This document shows, piece by piece, positions 9,613 to 18,243 of a DNA stretch of 64,000 nt (position 1 is its first letter; each line of letters starts with the position of its first letter). The translations under genes and the position numbers were made by a program. The stretch covers positions 52,077-116,076 of the forward strand of contig CAZEQK010000005.1 of the NCBI GenBank assembly GCA_964514395.1, written 5' to 3'. Below the pieces are notes generated by a model, which searched no databases, was not told the origin of the DNA, and worked only from the letters and a program-made list of their open reading frames with translations. Source of the DNA: CAZEQK01 sp964514395 (GTDB lineage Bacteria > Bacillota > Bacilli > Tepidibacillales > Tepidibacillaceae).

Positions 9613-10338
9613 ATGTTAAAAAAAATACGGTACCAATTAGCAATGGGATTCATTGTTTTATTACCAGCTATATTAACAATTTATGTATTACAGTTTATTT
9701 TTAAAGTGGTAGATCCAATCTTAGGAGGATTTTTAAGTAGCATTTTAGTAACTCTTCATCTTATACCAAGATTTCCAATTTATTTACCATGGGGAATGAT
9801 TTTTGAAAATCGAATACCAGGATTGGGGATAGTTGTTACTATTTTCTTGCTGATTGGTGTGGGATTTGCAGGTAGAAGCTTTTTTGGAAAACAATTTATT
9901 AAAATCACAGAGAGATTATTTTATCGAATTCCAATTGCTAGAAGCATTTACTCTACGGTACAACAGATTACTAATGCTTTTACTCAAGATAAAAGCTCCT
10001 TTAAGAGGGTCGTGCTTGTTGAGTATCCTAGAAAGGGTCTCTATACAATGGGTTTTTTAACAGGAGAATGTCAAGGGGAACTAAAAAATCATAATAATAA
10101 ACAATTAATGAATGTATTTATGCCGACAACTCCTAATCCTACCTCGGGATGGCTTGCTTTAGTCCCATATGAAGATGTTGTTTTTTTGGATATGTCAGTG
10201 GAAGAAGGATTAAAATATATTATCTCAGGTGGGGTTGTACAGCCACCTGAAAAATTTATAGGTGAAGAAAAGAAGGGTACAATGAAAGTAAAAGAAAAAC
10301 ATGAACAAGAAAAAGAAAAAGAATTAGTTACGAATTAG
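9613..10338 (+). CDS. DUF502 family inner-membrane protein
   Basis: 241 aa; ATG 9613 is preceded by taggggg at about 9594-9600. There are two TM segments (residues 10-30 and about 72-92), then the family motif FYRIPIARSIYSTVQQI and a beta-rich domain with FMPTTPNPTSGWLALVPYEDVVFLDMSVEEGLKYIISGG, typical of DUF502. The tail is Lys/Glu-rich. Function is unestablished. It sits between dgkA and cdd, a place it does not occupy in B. subtilis. Confidence 0.88.
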   Translation: MLKKIRYQLAMGFIVLLPAILTIYVLQFIFKVVDPILGGFLSSILVTLHLIPRFPIYLPWGMIFENRIPGLGIVVTIFLLIGVGFAGRSFFGKQFIKITERLFYRIPIARSIYSTVQQITNAFTQDKSSFKRVVLVEYPRKGLYTMGFLTGECQGELKNHNNKQLMNVFMPTTPNPTSGWLALVPYEDVVFLDMSVEEGLKYIISGGVVQPPEKFIGEEKKGTMKVKEKHEQEKEKELVTN

Positions 10339-10366
10339 TGGAAAAGCATTGGAGGTTTAGATAATC

Positions 10367-10771
10367 ATGAAAAAAGATGAATTAATTAAAATAGCGATAG
10401 ATGCACGGGAACTTGCATATGTTCCTTATTCAAAATTTGGGGTTGGAGCTGCTATAGTAACAAAGAATGGTAATGTTTATAAAGGCACCAATATCGAAAA
10501 TGCATCATATGGATTAACAAATTGTGCGGAACGAACAGCAATTTTCAAAGCAATATCTGAAGGGGACAGGGATTTAGAATCTATTGCCGTTGTCGCTGAT
10601 ACGAATGGGCCTGTCTCTCCATGCGGTGCTTGTAGACAGGTGATGGTTGAGTTTTTTGACCCTAATGCAAAGGTTTACTTAGCAAATTTAAATGGAGATG
10701 TAATGGAGACGACTGTTTCTAAACTACTTCCAGGTGCTTTTACTCAGGAGGATTTAGATGAATCAAAATAA
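10367..10771 (+). CDS. cdd: Cytidine deaminase
   Basis: 134 aa with the tetrameric cytidine deaminase zinc motif: NCAERTA (Cys plus catalytic Glu) and PCGACRQV (two Cys). It deaminates (deoxy)cytidine to (deoxy)uridine for pyrimidine salvage. SD ttggaggttt lies before the ATG. Its last 14 bases overlap the era start. Confidence 0.96.
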   Translation: MKKDELIKIAIDARELAYVPYSKFGVGAAIVTKNGNVYKGTNIENASYGLTNCAERTAIFKAISEGDRDLESIAVVADTNGPVSPCGACRQVMVEFFDPNAKVYLANLNGDVMETTVSKLLPGAFTQEDLDESK

Positions 10772-11675
10772 TAATAGTAAATCAGGTTTTGTCGCAATTA
10801 TAGGTAGACCAAATGTGGGCAAATCTACATTACTAAATCACGTCATGGGACAAAAAATTGCAATCATGTCTGATAAAGCTCAAACAACAAGGAATAAAAT
10901 TAGAGCAGTATATACTGATGAAAATGGACAGGTTATCTTCATTGATACACCTGGAATACATAAACCGAAAACAAAGCTAGGCACCTATATGATGAATGTA
11001 TCATTAACAACATTACAAGAGGTAGATATTATTCTGTATCTTATTGATGTTACCGAAAAATTCGGACCTGGTGAACAGTTTATTATTAATCAATTAAAGG
11101 AAATAAAAAACACACCAGTATTTTTAATTTTAAACAAAATTGATTTAATACATCCCGAAGCACTTTTACCACTGATAGATCAATATCGGATATTACTTGA
11201 ATTTGAGGAAGTAGTGCCAATTTCCGCTCTATATGGAAACAATGTAGAAACTTTAAAAGAATTAATCTTTAAGAAGCTGCCTGTTGGACCTTATTATTAT
11301 CCCCCTGAACAAGTGGTAGAGCACCCTGAACGCTTCATAGTCGCTGAATTGATTAGGGAAAAGATTCTACATTTAACAAGAGAAGAAATACCCCATTCCA
11401 TTGCTGTTGTCATTGAATCTATGAAGCCTGGGGATGAAAATCCTGATGTTTTATTGATACAAGCGGTGATTTATACGGAGAGAAAGTCTCAAAAGGGAAT
11501 TATTATCGGAAAGAATGGTAGCATGCTAAAGAATATCGGAATGCAGGCGAGAGAGGATATTCAAAGAATTCTTGGCTCCAAGGTGTTTATTGAGCTTTGG
11601 GTGAAGGTGAAGGATGATTGGCGCAATCGTGATTACCTTTTAAAGGAATTTGGTTATGTAGGTGAAGAGGAATAA
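10758..11675 (+). CDS. era: GTPase Era
   Basis: 305 aa. G1 GRPNVGKS (16-23), G3 DTPG, G4 NKID and G5 SAL are present, followed by a C-terminal KH domain (GIIIGKNGSMLKNIG). Era binds the 3' end of 16S rRNA and couples 30S assembly to cell growth. It overlaps the end of cdd, with SD caggagg inside cdd. Confidence 0.97.
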   Translation: MNQNNNSKSGFVAIIGRPNVGKSTLLNHVMGQKIAIMSDKAQTTRNKIRAVYTDENGQVIFIDTPGIHKPKTKLGTYMMNVSLTTLQEVDIILYLIDVTEKFGPGEQFIINQLKEIKNTPVFLILNKIDLIHPEALLPLIDQYRILLEFEEVVPISALYGNNVETLKELIFKKLPVGPYYYPPEQVVEHPERFIVAELIREKILHLTREEIPHSIAVVIESMKPGDENPDVLLIQAVIYTERKSQKGIIIGKNGSMLKNIGMQAREDIQRILGSKVFIELWVKVKDDWRNRDYLLKEFGYVGEEE

Positions 11676-11708
11676 ATGGTTTTATTTTCCAATCATGTAT
11701 AATTGACG

Positions 11709-11737
11709 TACCTTAGTTACTTGCTAGGGTATTTTTT
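11709..11737 (+). terminator. Rho-independent terminator after era
   Basis: Stem taccttag / ctagggta (11709-11716, 11724-11731) with one G-U pair and a 7-nt loop, followed by TTTTTT. Confidence 0.75.
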
Positions 11738-11864
11738 ATGAATGGAAAAAATCGGAGTAAAATCTTAGAAGGATATATAGCGAATCTAGGATAGAAATGA
11801 TCATTTTTGTTTATCATAATACTGTAAGATTGTAATTTGATCGAACAGGGAGAGGGTGTTTACC

Positions 11865-12008
11865 ATGAGAGATTTTTCGTGGAACTATTTTAAAAATACA
11901 GGTCAGATTGATGCCTATCTTCTATATAAGGAATATGTAACAATTACTGATGTGGAAAATAATTTTAGTGATAACGCCTATGATATTGTTAAACATGGTG
12001 ATGAATAA
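11865..12008 (+). CDS. yqzL: YqzL family small protein
   Basis: 47 aa, ATG 11865, SD agggagagggtg. The sequence begins MRDFSWNYFKNTGQIDAYLL and continues with KEYVTI. This matches the short YqzL family (D-F-x-W … F..TG.I..YLL.KE) encoded between era and recO in Bacillus. Function unknown. Confidence 0.85.
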   Translation: MRDFSWNYFKNTGQIDAYLLYKEYVTITDVENNFSDNAYDIVKHGDE

Positions 12009-12101
12009 TCCGTAAAAATTAAATTGCTTGTATTAACTATTTACACTTATATCATGAATAAATTATGATATATAAAGTAAATAAAATTTGGAGTGTAAAA
12101 A

Positions 12102-12842
12102 ATGTTAATAAAAGCAGAAGGCATCGTAATTAAAACAATTAATTATGGAGAAGGAAGTAAAATAATCATTTTATATACAAGAAATAAAGGTAAAGTTGCA
12201 GTAATGGCAAAAAATGCACGGAGAACAAAAAGTCGTTTTCATGCCATTACTCAAATTTTTAGCTATGGTGATTATATTTATTTTATGGGTAAAGAGATGG
12301 GTTCGTTAAATCAGGGTGATCTCCAATCGGTTTTTACTGATATATATCACGATATTGAAAAAACTGCATATGCTGCATATATTGCAGAATTGGTTGATAA
12401 AATGACGGAGCAGAATGATGAACCAAATCCTTTTCTATTCCAACAGTTATTATCAAGCTTAGAATATATCAATGAGGGAAAGGATTTGGAGGTAATAGCA
12501 AGAATTTTTGAGATGAAAATACTATTAATTTCTGGCTACCGTCCTCATCTCCATGCTTGTTCCATATGTGGAAGAGAAGAAGAATTAACCCATTTTAGTG
12601 TTAAGTATGGTGGCATAATCTGTAATCGACACAAGGAGCAGGGTACAATAAATTTGCAGCAAGGTTCGATTAAATTGCTTAGGTTATTTGAAACTATGGA
12701 TATTAAACGATTAGGAAATATTAATGTTAAAGACTCTACAAAATCTGAGCTTAGTAAAACATTGAGATTATTTTATGACGAATATATTGGAATACCCTTA
12801 AAGTCTAGAAATTTTCTAGACCAGCTTAACAAATACAGTTAG
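12102..12842 (+). CDS. recO: DNA repair protein RecO
   Basis: 246 aa: N-terminal OB fold (EGIVIKTINYGEGSKIIILYT) and a C-terminal helical domain with the zinc-site cysteines of CSICGREEE… and C.RH. RecO works with RecR/RecF to load RecA on SSB-coated DNA. In B. subtilis glyQ-glyS follow recO; here a DUF4342 gene does. Confidence 0.95.
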   Translation: MLIKAEGIVIKTINYGEGSKIIILYTRNKGKVAVMAKNARRTKSRFHAITQIFSYGDYIYFMGKEMGSLNQGDLQSVFTDIYHDIEKTAYAAYIAELVDKMTEQNDEPNPFLFQQLLSSLEYINEGKDLEVIARIFEMKILLISGYRPHLHACSICGREEELTHFSVKYGGIICNRHKEQGTINLQQGSIKLLRLFETMDIKRLGNINVKDSTKSELSKTLRLFYDEYIGIPLKSRNFLDQLNKYS

Positions 12843-12853
12843 GAGAGATATTC

Positions 12854-13246
12854 ATGGAACAAAGAAAGGAACACATATTGATAGATATTTTGCAGCATCA
12901 AGTTCCATGTAGTAAAGAAACCGCTAGAAAGATTCTTAAAAAAAATCAATACCATCTATCAGCTGCATTGAAGGAATTAAAGGATCAACTCATAATAAAA
13001 GAGAAATATGTTGAAGAAGTTATTGAGGTAAGTGGATCGCAATTATTAGAAGTTGTAAAAAACCTATTAAGGAGATCTAATCTTATTCAATTGACAATCT
13101 CAAAGAATGAAAAAGTTTTAGTATCTCTTCCCATAACCATAAGTGCGATTATTTTTTATTTATATCCATTGCTAACAAGCTTAAGTCTTTCACTTTTTTT
13201 AAATAAAAAATTCACGATTAAAATTCTAAAAATAAGTGGTGAATAA
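12854..13246 (+). CDS. DUF4342 domain protein with UBA/TS-N-like N-terminus
   Basis: 130 aa, 11 nt after recO, SD taggagag. Residues 1-45 resemble a UBA/TS-N helical bundle (…VPCSKETARKILKKNQYHLSAALKEL). Residues 55-125 match the DUF4342 pattern: VEEVIEVSGSQLLEVVKNLL, then N-R/I and a hydrophobic LPITISAI segment. Function unknown; probably cotranscribed with recO. Confidence 0.7.
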   Translation: MEQRKEHILIDILQHQVPCSKETARKILKKNQYHLSAALKELKDQLIIKEKYVEEVIEVSGSQLLEVVKNLLRRSNLIQLTISKNEKVLVSLPITISAIIFYLYPLLTSLSLSLFLNKKFTIKILKISGE

Positions 13247-13283
13247 TAATATGTATTATGGTATCACTACTAGAACAAAAAGT

Positions 13284-13330
13284 TTTCTTATCTCCAGAAA
13301 GGATAATGTAGGATGATAAGAAAGCTTTTT
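13284..13330 (+). terminator. Possible terminator after recO-DUF4342
   Basis: tttcttatc (13284-13292) pairs with gataagaaa (13315-13323) around a 22-nt loop with its own small tcc/gga hairpin, followed by gctttttta. Confidence 0.45.
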
Positions 13331-13474
13331 TATGTCTAAAAATTAATAACGATGGAAAATAGGTTTTATTTTTTAAAAATTTTATTGCATATAGAATCGC
13401 TAACAATTAGTATATACTATATAAAGAAATATTTTTATATAGTATAACACATTGTCTGAAGGTGGTGAAAAACC

Positions 13475-14104
13475 ATAGAACTAACTAGTAGACAAGAAAA
13501 AATAATAGAAATTGTAAAAGAAAATGGGCCGATAACTGGTGAAAAAATTGCTGAAAAACTTAATCTAACGAGGGCTACATTGAGACCAGATTTAGCTATT
13601 TTAACAATGTCAGGTTTTCTAGATGCAAGACCAAAGGTTGGTTACTTTTATACTGGTAAAAAAGGCACTGAATTAATAGGTGAAGCATTAAGTAAAATGC
13701 TTGTAAAGGATTATAAAGCTGTACCCGTTGTTGTTAAAGAAGAGACCTCTGTCTATGAAGCTATCGTTACGATGTTTCTAGAGGATGTAGGTACCCTTGC
13801 TATCATAAAGGATCCAGGGGTTTTAGCGGGAATGGTATCTCGGAAGGATTTATTAAAGGTAGCAATTGGCAAACAAAGCTTACAAGAAATACCAGTTTCA
13901 GTTATCATGACAAGAATGCCTAATATCATTACATGTAGCTTGGATGATGCGTTAATAGATGTGGCTAATAAATTGATACATTATCAGATTGACTCTGTCC
14001 CAGTTATTCGTAATGGGATAAATGGCATAGAAGTGATTGGTCGAATTACAAAAACAACGATAAGTAAGGCTTTTGTTGAGCTTGGCAAAGAAAAAGAGGT
14101 TTAG
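13475..14104 (+). CDS. ccpN: Transcriptional repressor CcpN (HTH + two CBS domains), apparent AUA start
   Basis: 209 aa if initiated at ATA 13475. An N-terminal winged helix (SRQEKIIEIVKENGPITGEK … LNLTRATLRPDLAIL) is followed by two CBS domains (about 75-130 and 140-200). This is the architecture of CcpN, which represses gluconeogenic genes (gapB, pckA) in B. subtilis. The frame is closed by TGA at 13466-13468. The first in-frame ATG/GTG/TTG is TTG 13580, inside the recognition helix, which cannot be the true start. AAGGTGGTG (13459-13467) is correctly spaced for the ATA codon, and the following residues align with the CcpN N-terminus. Confidence 0.88.
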   Translation: MELTSRQEKIIEIVKENGPITGEKIAEKLNLTRATLRPDLAILTMSGFLDARPKVGYFYTGKKGTELIGEALSKMLVKDYKAVPVVVKEETSVYEAIVTMFLEDVGTLAIIKDPGVLAGMVSRKDLLKVAIGKQSLQEIPVSVIMTRMPNIITCSLDDALIDVANKLIHYQIDSVPVIRNGINGIEVIGRITKTTISKAFVELGKEKEV

Positions 14105-14116
14105 GAGGGAAAGGTC

Positions 14117-14938
14117 ATAGCTAATCAAACAGATAAACCAATTATTTATGTTATTTCTGATTCTGTAGGTGAAACTGCAGAGTATGTAGTAAGGGCAGCT
14201 GCAAGCCAATTTAATGGTGGATCTGCAGAAATAAGGCGAGTATCCTATATTGATGATATTGAATCATTAGACGAAATCGTAGAATCAGCTAAAGAAGTGA
14301 ATGGTATGATAGCTTTTACTATTGTTATCGAAGAATTAAAGCAACATCTTATTAAAAAGACTTCTAAAGAAGGTATAAGAATAGTAGATATTATGGGGCC
14401 GATGCTAGATACACTGCGATCTATGTATAATGTACCTCCTAAAAATAAACCAGGATTAGTAAGACAGCTTGATGAAGAGTATTTTAAGAAGGTAGAGGCA
14501 ATTGAATTCGCTGTAAAATATGATGATGGCAGAGATCCAAGAGGTGTATTAAAAGCGGACGTAGTATTAGTCGGTGTATCTAGAACCTCAAAAACTCCAT
14601 TATCGATGTATTTAGCACACAAACGTATTAAAGTGGCAAACGTTCCATTAGTACCAGAGGTTGAACCGGCAGAAGAATTATATCAAATTCCAAATAAAAA
14701 GGTTATCGGTTTAAAAATAAATCCAGAAAAATTAAATTCGATAAGAGAAGAAAGATTAAAAGCTTTAGGTTTAACGACACAGTCCAATTATGCGAACTAT
14801 GAGCGAATATTAGAAGAATTAGATTTTTCAGAGAGGGTCATGAAAAAAGTTGGTTGTCCAGTTATAGATGTATCTAATAAAGCTATTGAAGAGACTGCGA
14901 ATATTATTTTAGATATGATTAGAAAAGGTGGGATGTAA
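14117..14938 (+). CDS. Pyruvate, phosphate dikinase regulatory protein (DUF299 kinase/phosphorylase), apparent AUA start
   Basis: 273 aa from ATA 14117. The N-terminus reads IYVISDSVGETAEYVVRAA, the conserved opening of the PPDK/PEP-synthase regulatory family (YqfL). The nucleotide-binding loop GVSRTSKTPLSMYLA is also present. The family uses ADP to phosphorylate, and phosphate to dephosphorylate, the catalytic Thr of PPDK; the target gene ppdK starts 3 nt downstream. TAG 14102-14104 closes the frame upstream, and no ATG/GTG/TTG occurs before GTG 14297, deep in the conserved domain. AGGAGGG (14103-14109) places initiation at the ATA. Confidence 0.9.
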   Translation: MANQTDKPIIYVISDSVGETAEYVVRAAASQFNGGSAEIRRVSYIDDIESLDEIVESAKEVNGMIAFTIVIEELKQHLIKKTSKEGIRIVDIMGPMLDTLRSMYNVPPKNKPGLVRQLDEEYFKKVEAIEFAVKYDDGRDPRGVLKADVVLVGVSRTSKTPLSMYLAHKRIKVANVPLVPEVEPAEELYQIPNKKVIGLKINPEKLNSIREERLKALGLTTQSNYANYERILEELDFSERVMKKVGCPVIDVSNKAIEETANIILDMIRKGGM

Positions 14939-14941
14939 GTA

Positions 14942-17599
14942 ATGTCTGAGAAATATGTTTATCTTTTTCATGAAGGAAATAAAGAGATGAAGGATATTTT
15001 AGGAGGAAAAGGAGCTAATATAGCTGAAATGACTAAAGTAGGCTTACCTGTTCCTCCAGGCTTTACGATATCTACAAAGGCATGTAATGATTATTATTTG
15101 AACAATAAAAAACTAACCACCGAAATGAACCAACAAATTGAGCAATCACTTCAAGCATTAGAAAAATCAACTGAGAAGCGTTTAGGTGACAAAAGAAATC
15201 CACTTCTTGTATCGGTAAGATCAGGTTCTGTTATATCTATGCCAGGAATGATGGATACCGTTCTCAATCTTGGATTAAATGATGAAACAGTTGAGGTTAT
15301 TGCTGAATTAACAAATAACCCTCGTTTTGCTTATGATAGCTATCGTCGCTTTATTCAAATGTTTAGTAATGTGGTGTTGGGTATTGAGCATTATTTATTC
15401 GAACAAGAAATTGAAGAAGTGAAAAACATCAAAGGCACTGTGCTAGATACAGAATTAAATCAGGGAGATTGGAAGCAAGTCATAGAAAAGTATAAGAAAA
15501 TAGTTTTCCACAAAACGAAAAATCCATTTCCACAAGAGCCCAAGGTTCAATTAGATATGGCAATTAGAGCAGTTTTTGATTCATGGAATAATCAAAGAGC
15601 CATTGTTTACAGAAAAATAAATAAAATCCCTGATCATTTAGGGACGGCAGTAAATGTTCAAATGATGGTATTTGGCAATATGGGAGATGATTCTGGTACA
15701 GGAGTAGCCTTTACCCGTAACCCGTCCACTGGGGAATCCATACTTTATGGGGAGTATTTAATGAATGCACAGGGCGAAGATGTAGTTGCAGGTATACGGA
15801 CACCTAAAACCATCAATACATTAAAAGATGTAAACAAAGAAGTATATAATAGCTTTGTTGACATTGCGAATAGGTTAGAAAAGCATTATCAGGATATGCA
15901 GGATATCGAATTCACCATTGAAAAAGGAAAACTATATCTATTGCAAACCAGAAATGGAAAACGAACAGCTCATGCTGCTGTTAAAATAGCAGTTGATTTA
16001 GTAAATGAAGGTATCATTGATAAAGAGACAGCTCTTTTAAGGGTAGATCCTAATCAACTAGATCAATTATTACATCGACAGATAGATGTGTCAAAGGAGC
16101 TAAAGGTAATTGCCAAAGGACTACCAGCATCCCCAGGTGCTGCTACTGGAGAAATAGTTTTTGATGCCAACGTGGCCGAGAAAAAAAGTAACCAAGGTAT
16201 AAAAGTAATTTTAGTGAGGCCTGAAACAACACCAGAGGACATTCATGGTATCGTTGCTTCCCAAGGTATACTTACAAGTCGAGGAGGCATGACTAGTCAT
16301 GCTGCTGTCGTTGCACGTGGAATGGGTAAAGCGTGTATCACGGGATGTGAAGCATTAAGAATAGATCTGAAAAATAAGCAAATCGACATGAGCAATGGTA
16401 TATCATTAAAAAAAGGGGATATTATTTCAATAGATGGCAGTACTGGGAAGGTTATTTTAGGAGAAGTAAATCTAATCGATCCAAAGCTATCAGATGAGTT
16501 TCTCAAACTATTGGATTGGGCAGATGAGGTAAAGAAAATTGGAGTTAGGGCAAATGCTGATACACCAGTTGATGCAAAAAAATCCCGAGAATTTGGGGCA
16601 ACTGGTATTGGATTATGCAGAACAGAGCACATGTTCATGGCAGTTGATCGAGTCCCAATTGTTCAAGAAATGATATTAGCAGAAACTATTGAGGAAAGAC
16701 AAATAGCTTTAGCAAAGCTACTACCAATGCAACAGGGTGATTTTAATGGTATTTTAAAAGCAATGGCAGGATACCCAGTTACGATACGCTTACTTGACCC
16801 ACCATTGCACGAGTTTTTACCGAACATTGAAGATTTGGTGGTAGAAATCACAAGAATGAAATATGAAAACGCTTCGGATCAAAAATTGAAGGAAAAAGAA
16901 GGGCTATTAAAAAAGGTTAGAAATTTATCTGAATTTAATCCGATGCTTGGTCATCGTGGCTGTCGTCTCGGAATTACATTTCCAGAAATATATGAGATGC
17001 AAGCAGAAGCAATCTTTAATGCTACTGTAGAATTAGCTGATGAGGGAATAGAAATAGAACCAGAAATTATGATTCCATTAGTAGGACATGTAAATGAGCT
17101 TAAGATAATGAAGGAATTAGTTACACAAATTGCTGAAAGAGTAAAAGAAAAAGCGAATCGAAATATTAATTATTCTATTGGAACGATGATTGAAGTTCCA
17201 AGAGCTGCTTTAACCGCTAATCAAATAGCTGAACACGCGGAGTTTTTCTCCTTTGGTACGAATGATTTAACCCAAACTACATTTGGTTTCAGTCGTGATG
17301 ATGCAGAGGGCAAATTCTTGCATTATTACGTAGATCACAAGATTTTACTAGAAAATCCATTTATAACAATTGATCAAGATGGTGTTGGCAGACTAATTGA
17401 GATTGGAACTGAAATGGGAAGACAGACAAAACCCAATTTAAAGGTTGGGATATGTGGAGAACATGGCGGAGAACAAAGATCTATTGAATTTGTTTATAAG
17501 ACTGGATTAAATTATGTTAGTTGTTCTCCATATCGAGTACCTCTAGCAAGATTAGCAGCTGCACAAGCAGCTGTAATCAACAAAGAACAATCGAAGTAA
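14942..17599 (+). CDS. ppdK: Pyruvate, phosphate dikinase
   Basis: 885 aa, full length. An ATP-grasp N-domain (GGKGANIAEMTKVGLPVPPGF, then SVRSGSVISMPGMMDT) is followed by the swivelling phospho-His domain GGMTSHAAVVARG (His453, with the regulatory Thr two residues before it) and the PEP/pyruvate TIM barrel with GICGEHGG (catalytic Cys838). It interconverts pyruvate + ATP + Pi and PEP + AMP + PPi. It is preceded by its regulator and by ccpN, forming a gluconeogenesis/PEP-supply unit. The last codons and terminator recur in degraded form at 21011-21180. Confidence 0.97.
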   Translation: MSEKYVYLFHEGNKEMKDILGGKGANIAEMTKVGLPVPPGFTISTKACNDYYLNNKKLTTEMNQQIEQSLQALEKSTEKRLGDKRNPLLVSVRSGSVISMPGMMDTVLNLGLNDETVEVIAELTNNPRFAYDSYRRFIQMFSNVVLGIEHYLFEQEIEEVKNIKGTVLDTELNQGDWKQVIEKYKKIVFHKTKNPFPQEPKVQLDMAIRAVFDSWNNQRAIVYRKINKIPDHLGTAVNVQMMVFGNMGDDSGTGVAFTRNPSTGESILYGEYLMNAQGEDVVAGIRTPKTINTLKDVNKEVYNSFVDIANRLEKHYQDMQDIEFTIEKGKLYLLQTRNGKRTAHAAVKIAVDLVNEGIIDKETALLRVDPNQLDQLLHRQIDVSKELKVIAKGLPASPGAATGEIVFDANVAEKKSNQGIKVILVRPETTPEDIHGIVASQGILTSRGGMTSHAAVVARGMGKACITGCEALRIDLKNKQIDMSNGISLKKGDIISIDGSTGKVILGEVNLIDPKLSDEFLKLLDWADEVKKIGVRANADTPVDAKKSREFGATGIGLCRTEHMFMAVDRVPIVQEMILAETIEERQIALAKLLPMQQGDFNGILKAMAGYPVTIRLLDPPLHEFLPNIEDLVVEITRMKYENASDQKLKEKEGLLKKVRNLSEFNPMLGHRGCRLGITFPEIYEMQAEAIFNATVELADEGIEIEPEIMIPLVGHVNELKIMKELVTQIAERVKEKANRNINYSIGTMIEVPRAALTANQIAEHAEFFSFGTNDLTQTTFGFSRDDAEGKFLHYYVDHKILLENPFITIDQDGVGRLIEIGTEMGRQTKPNLKVGICGEHGGEQRSIEFVYKTGLNYVSCSPYRVPLARLAAAQAAVINKEQSK

Positions 17600-17673
17600 G
17601 GCTTAAATATGGTTGGTTGAAGCTCGAAAAGGCTTATATATCAAAACTTTGAGTGACTTAGTGTAAATAAAGT

Positions 17674-17718
17674 AAGGGTATTATTTCTTAGTGTTTTAAG
17701 AGATAATACCCTGTTTTT
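17674..17718 (+). terminator. Rho-independent terminator of ppdK
   Basis: Long stem agggtattatttctta / taagagataataccct (17674-17712) followed by gttttta. A diverged copy with the same flanks is at about 21135-21177. Confidence 0.9.
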
Positions 17719-17928
17719 ATTGATTTATAGTATCTCCAAGTTGTATCAAGATAAAAGAAATTTTGTACAGGGACGAGATTGAAAACAGTTTCACAGATGA
17801 TATAGAAGTAATTATGTTTCCTTTTATAGCACACGTTGAGAGTATAATTCTGATGACGAATTGTGGTTTGGATGGTAAATGAGGTTTGTCGACCACTGTA
17901 TTTAGTGGTTTTAGGGCGAAGAATGAGT

Positions 17929-17968
17929 AAAAACGGGCTGAAAAAGTGCATTTTCCGGCCCGTTTTTT
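17929..17968 (+). terminator. Terminator-like hairpin in the ppdK-alkA gap
   Basis: aaacgggc (17931-17938) pairs with gcccgttt (17958-17965), then a T run. The 640-bp gap between ppdK and the Ada/AlkA gene holds the ppdK terminator, this hairpin and a TATAAT at 18193-18198 that may serve the next gene. I see no convincing coding sequence; it may be degraded mobile DNA. Confidence 0.65.
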
Positions 17969-18243
17969 TGGGGCATTTTATAGATGACATTGGGTATCTT
18001 TTAGGATGATGCTCAAGATTACACCTTTATGCAAGACAAGAATCAGTCAGTAATTTTATTATATGGAATTATGTTTTTCCAGAATCTCATTAAACTTTAT
18101 AAGAGTCTGGCACATATTAGCTATAGAGTCAATAGACTTGTCATGTCCAACTTAATGTCCGATAGTGAGTGTTTTTTTATAAATCACCTTGATATAATAT
18201 AGATAAATAGAATGTTAGGTCATCGTATACGAGGTGGAATATT

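Noticed and set aside
17688..17990. 100-codon open frame on the minus strand between ppdK and the Ada/AlkA gene
   Set aside because: It crosses two terminator hairpins and has no RBS or family resemblance.
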